A stretch of DNA of 64,000 bases, from assembly GCF_030056815.1 (NCBI RefSeq), contig NZ_JASHKR010000011.1:1-64000 (forward strand), in the 5' to 3' direction. Each line of letters starts with the position of its first letter. The first letter of the stretch is position 1. Position numbers and translations under genes: made by a program. Below are positions 62,072-64,000 of this stretch, one piece after another. Origin of the DNA: Rhodococcus sp. IEGM 1379. GTDB taxonomy: Bacteria > Actinomycetota > Actinomycetes > Mycobacteriales > Mycobacteriaceae. The notes under the pieces are model-generated. The model was not told the DNA's origin and searched no databases. It saw only the letters and a program-made list of their open reading frames with translations.

Positions 62072-63489
62072 TGTCCGCCCTTGCCATCGAGATCACCTCC
62101 GAGCGGACCGCACTCGTGAGCAGGGCAGGGGACGAGGCGGTAGAACTGTCCGCTACGGCCGGACAGTCGATTCACGCGGTGATCGCCCAGTACAGCCGCC
62201 AGCATTCCGCCGATGCGGGTGCACCTGTCGAGGTCGTTGTGCAGGAAGCGGGCCGCTCCCGCCAGCTCACCGTCGCACCGGACGGGAAGGTGTCGCAGTC
62301 ACTGCCGACCGGGCCGATCTCGGCGGCGCCGAATGCGCCGGAACCGACAGCGGCGGAAGCCATATCGGTTGGCGATGTCGAGGAACCGGTAACGATGTCG
62401 GTAGCCCCGATCGGCGTCCTGCCGATCGACGACGAACAACCCGCGCGGGCTGACAACCACGCACACTCGGTGGCGAATTCTCGTCCCCGAAACGATCGCC
62501 CGGTCATACCCGGCGCACGACCACATCCCACCTCTTCGGGCTCCGCGGCGTCGGTGCTGGCGGCACCGGAAATCACACCCGGAACAGGCGAACCTGCACG
62601 AGCAGGCATACGGGGCCGACTCAACGGTGTCCTGAACCTGCGACTGGCACCGAAACCGGACTCCGTCGAAATGCGTCAACGCGCAGCCATCGCCGCGATC
62701 ACCGGCCCCCTCCCAGGCTTCTCGATCGTGGCCGTGGCCAACCCCAAAGGCGGAGTAGGCAAAACCCCACTCGCAGTCGGACTGAACGCCGTCATCGCGC
62801 ACCATCGCGGAGCCGGAAGTACGGTCTGCGCTGATGTCGCCGAAGTCGGAGGCAGCCTCGCCGACCGCGTCGCCGTCCCACCGCGCGCGGGGCAGAACGT
62901 ACTCGAACTCGTTACCGCCGCCACGGCCGCAGAACAGGGAAATATCCGTCCCTCGGAGTTGTCGCGGTATCTGGCGCGGCAACCCGGCGGAGACGACATC
63001 GTGGCCGGCACCTTCGACGGGTCAGGCGAGGCCGGTCTGCGATACGACGACGCCGAATCATTGGCCACCATCCTCGCCCAGCACCGCGAGATCCTCATCG
63101 CAGACACCGGCAACAACCGGCTCGCCGGAAGCTGGCAGTGGGCAACCTCGAACGCACATGTCCTCGTCGTTCCGGTGCCACTACGCCGCGACGCCGCCGC
63201 TGCCGCACACCGCATGCTCCTCGACCTCGCCGCCACAACACGATCCGCTGTCCTGGCCCGCACGATCGTGGTCATCACCGACGGGCCGGGAGATGCGCCG
63301 ATGGTCGAAACCGAAGCAGTCGAGGCATTCCTCGAACTCGGCGTGACTTCGGTCCTGCGGATGCCGTTCGAGCCACTGTTCGCCTCCGGCGAGCGCATCG
63401 CCGCGTCCCAACTCCGCGGCGCGACCACGCAATCTCTCACTGTCGTTGCCGCAGCAGTGATCTCCCTGATTGCAGGTACTTCCCGCTGA
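62071..63489 (+). CDS. ParA/MinD-like ATPase with long N-terminal extension
   Basis: The 472-residue protein has about 210 residues of unrelated N-terminal sequence, rich in Pro and Ala. The ATPase domain follows, with deviant Walker A NPKGGVGKTP at 224-233 and VPVPLRRDAAAAAH and ILIADTGNNRLAGSW later. In the usual KGGVGKTT the last Thr is Pro here, and the DxDP stretch reads CADVAEVGGSL. It may move DNA or position the conjugation machine; EspI-type secretion ATPases have a similar long N-terminus. The role is inferred from family only. Confidence 0.78.
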   Translation: MSALAIEITSERTALVSRAGDEAVELSATAGQSIHAVIAQYSRQHSADAGAPVEVVVQEAGRSRQLTVAPDGKVSQSLPTGPISAAPNAPEPTAAEAISVGDVEEPVTMSVAPIGVLPIDDEQPARADNHAHSVANSRPRNDRPVIPGARPHPTSSGSAASVLAAPEITPGTGEPARAGIRGRLNGVLNLRLAPKPDSVEMRQRAAIAAITGPLPGFSIVAVANPKGGVGKTPLAVGLNAVIAHHRGAGSTVCADVAEVGGSLADRVAVPPRAGQNVLELVTAATAAEQGNIRPSELSRYLARQPGGDDIVAGTFDGSGEAGLRYDDAESLATILAQHREILIADTGNNRLAGSWQWATSNAHVLVVPVPLRRDAAAAAHRMLLDLAATTRSAVLARTIVVITDGPGDAPMVETEAVEAFLELGVTSVLRMPFEPLFASGERIAASQLRGATTQSLTVVAAAVISLIAGTSR

Positions 63490-63572
63490 TTCCCTTGTCG
63501 ACCGGGCCGAATCGGTCGACCTCTCTATATGTGACTCCACTTCCAACGTCCTCATTGAAAGGCTCCACCACC

Positions 63573-64000
63573 ATGGCCACACTCGACATCACCTCAGGGA
63601 ACCGAGCCGCTCGCCGCGCACAGCACAGTGGTCAGCGCCGCCGCCGCAGCGCTGCACGTCAGGGCACTGTCGCCGTTGTCGCCTGCGCAGCGGTCGCGGC
63701 CGGGATCGCCCTCGCGCCGTCGGCGATGGCCGTACCAGGGCAGGCCGGGATCACCGACGGAGGCGGACAGGCAGGTATCGCACAGGGCGGCGGCCAGTCC
63801 GGTGTTACCACTGAAGCTCCCGCGCCGGCCCCTGTCGTCCCCGGGCAGCCCGAGCCGACCTACTGGGTCGAACCGCCCGTCGAGTACCAGAACATTGCGT
63901 ACCAGCCGCTGGCGAACTTCGACTACAACACCAACACCTATACCCCGCCCACCAACTACGACGCGACATCGATCGACTACAGCCAGCTGCACCTCCCGGG
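63573..64000 (+). CDS. Secreted Pro/Tyr/Asn-rich protein, cut by right edge
   Basis: The frame from ATG 63573 is open to the window end (142 codons). A long twin-basic start (RAARRAQHSGQRRRRSAARQ) leads to the signal helix GTVAVVACAAVAAGIALAPS and AMA cleavage site. The mature part has GQAGITDGGGQAGIAQGGGQ, a short repeat of GGGQxGI units, then PPVEYQNIAYQPLANFDYNT, rich in Tyr and Asn. It is an exported protein, perhaps a surface part of the transfer machine. The rest is outside the window. Confidence 0.7.
   Translation, partial: MATLDITSGNRAARRAQHSGQRRRRSAARQGTVAVVACAAVAAGIALAPSAMAVPGQAGITDGGGQAGIAQGGGQSGVTTEAPAPAPVVPGQPEPTYWVEPPVEYQNIAYQPLANFDYNTNTYTPPTNYDATSIDYSQLHLP

Noticed and set aside
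61639-62205. 188-codon minus-strand frame with a repeated RGSRVRGFEGSR ending
   Set aside because: The repeat is only the translated 8-bp array; the plus-strand gene at 61715 has a ribosome site and coding character.
1-64000. CRISPR array, rRNA operon, integrase gene
   Set aside because: No regularly spaced repeats with unique spacers, no rRNA-like segments, and no tyrosine integrase motifs were found; the only recombinase is the small serine resolvase.

Overview
The window looks like accessory DNA of a mycolic-acid actinomycete of the Rhodococcus/Gordonia/Nocardia type. The DNA is GC-rich, GTG starts and 4-bp ATGA/GTGA gene overlaps are common, and the gene families are typical of this group: LLM/F420-type oxidoreductases, WhiB-like Fe-S proteins, PucR and MmyB-type regulators, NDP-forming acyl-CoA synthetase, and an actinobacterial VirB4/VirB6/PrgI-like secretion system. 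Rep, ParA-like and conjugation genes together with many insertion-sequence scars suggest a large conjugative plasmid or an integrative conjugative element. The host genus and replicon type are inferences.

Layout. (1) 1-10.3 kb is a scar zone: an IS30-type transposase running off the left edge, a serine resolvase with a decayed duplicate, an IS6-type element that truncated a lipoprotein gene, an old-yellow-enzyme/alcohol-dehydrogenase chimera, an SDR-SDR-ADH cluster with a divergent MmyB-type regulator, a dead copy of that regulator, and fragments of IS30 and IS3 transposases. (2) 10.5-21.8 kb is a CoA-thioester catabolic block: an orphan solute-binding lipoprotein, a DUF35 protein plus a thiolase-like protein lacking the nucleophilic Cys, an LLM oxidoreductase, a TetR regulator, enoyl-CoA hydratase and SDR, and a translationally coupled acyl-CoA dehydrogenase / NDP-forming acyl-CoA synthetase / class III CoA-transferase operon. 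(3) 22.1-32.8 kb is a sulfur-ester or sulfonate module: a SsuABC/TauABC-like transporter, a TauD/AtsK-type dioxygenase, a PucR regulator, aldehyde dehydrogenase, a sulfatase, and decayed monooxygenase and MFS genes ended by an IS6 fragment. (4) 33-40.7 kb carries a small low-GC membrane ORF, a 5'-truncated LLM gene, a 2H phosphoesterase, a HAD phosphatase, a second large sulfatase and small membrane proteins. (5) 41.4-64 kb is the plasmid/ICE backbone: a Rep-like protein, a leftward operon of small proteins including two tandem WhiB-like proteins, a divergent double-HTH regulator, an unknown protein plus a FabG-like reductase, a leftward conjugation operon (VirB2-like, PrgI-like, VirB4-like, VirB6-like, anchored proteins, a three-domain cell-wall hydrolase, lytic lipoproteins), and a rightward operon (FtsK/TraB/TcpA-like ATPase, five 8-bp tandem repeats, a small protein, a ParA/MinD-like ATPase, a secreted protein cut by the right edge).

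How it may work together. The catabolic half could import an organosulfur compound, release sulfate hydrolytically (two sulfatases) or oxidatively (dioxygenase giving an aldehyde), oxidise the aldehyde, activate the acid to a CoA ester and shorten it by beta-oxidation, with a Cys-less thiolase/DUF35 pair possibly doing a retro-aldol cut. The backbone half would replicate, partition and transfer the element. The points most worth following are the 8-bp repeat array beside the DNA translocase, the Cys-less thiolase/DUF35 pair, the M23-SLT-NlpC fusion and the WhiB-like pair. No relaxase, integrase, CRISPR array, rRNA or convincing tRNA was seen.
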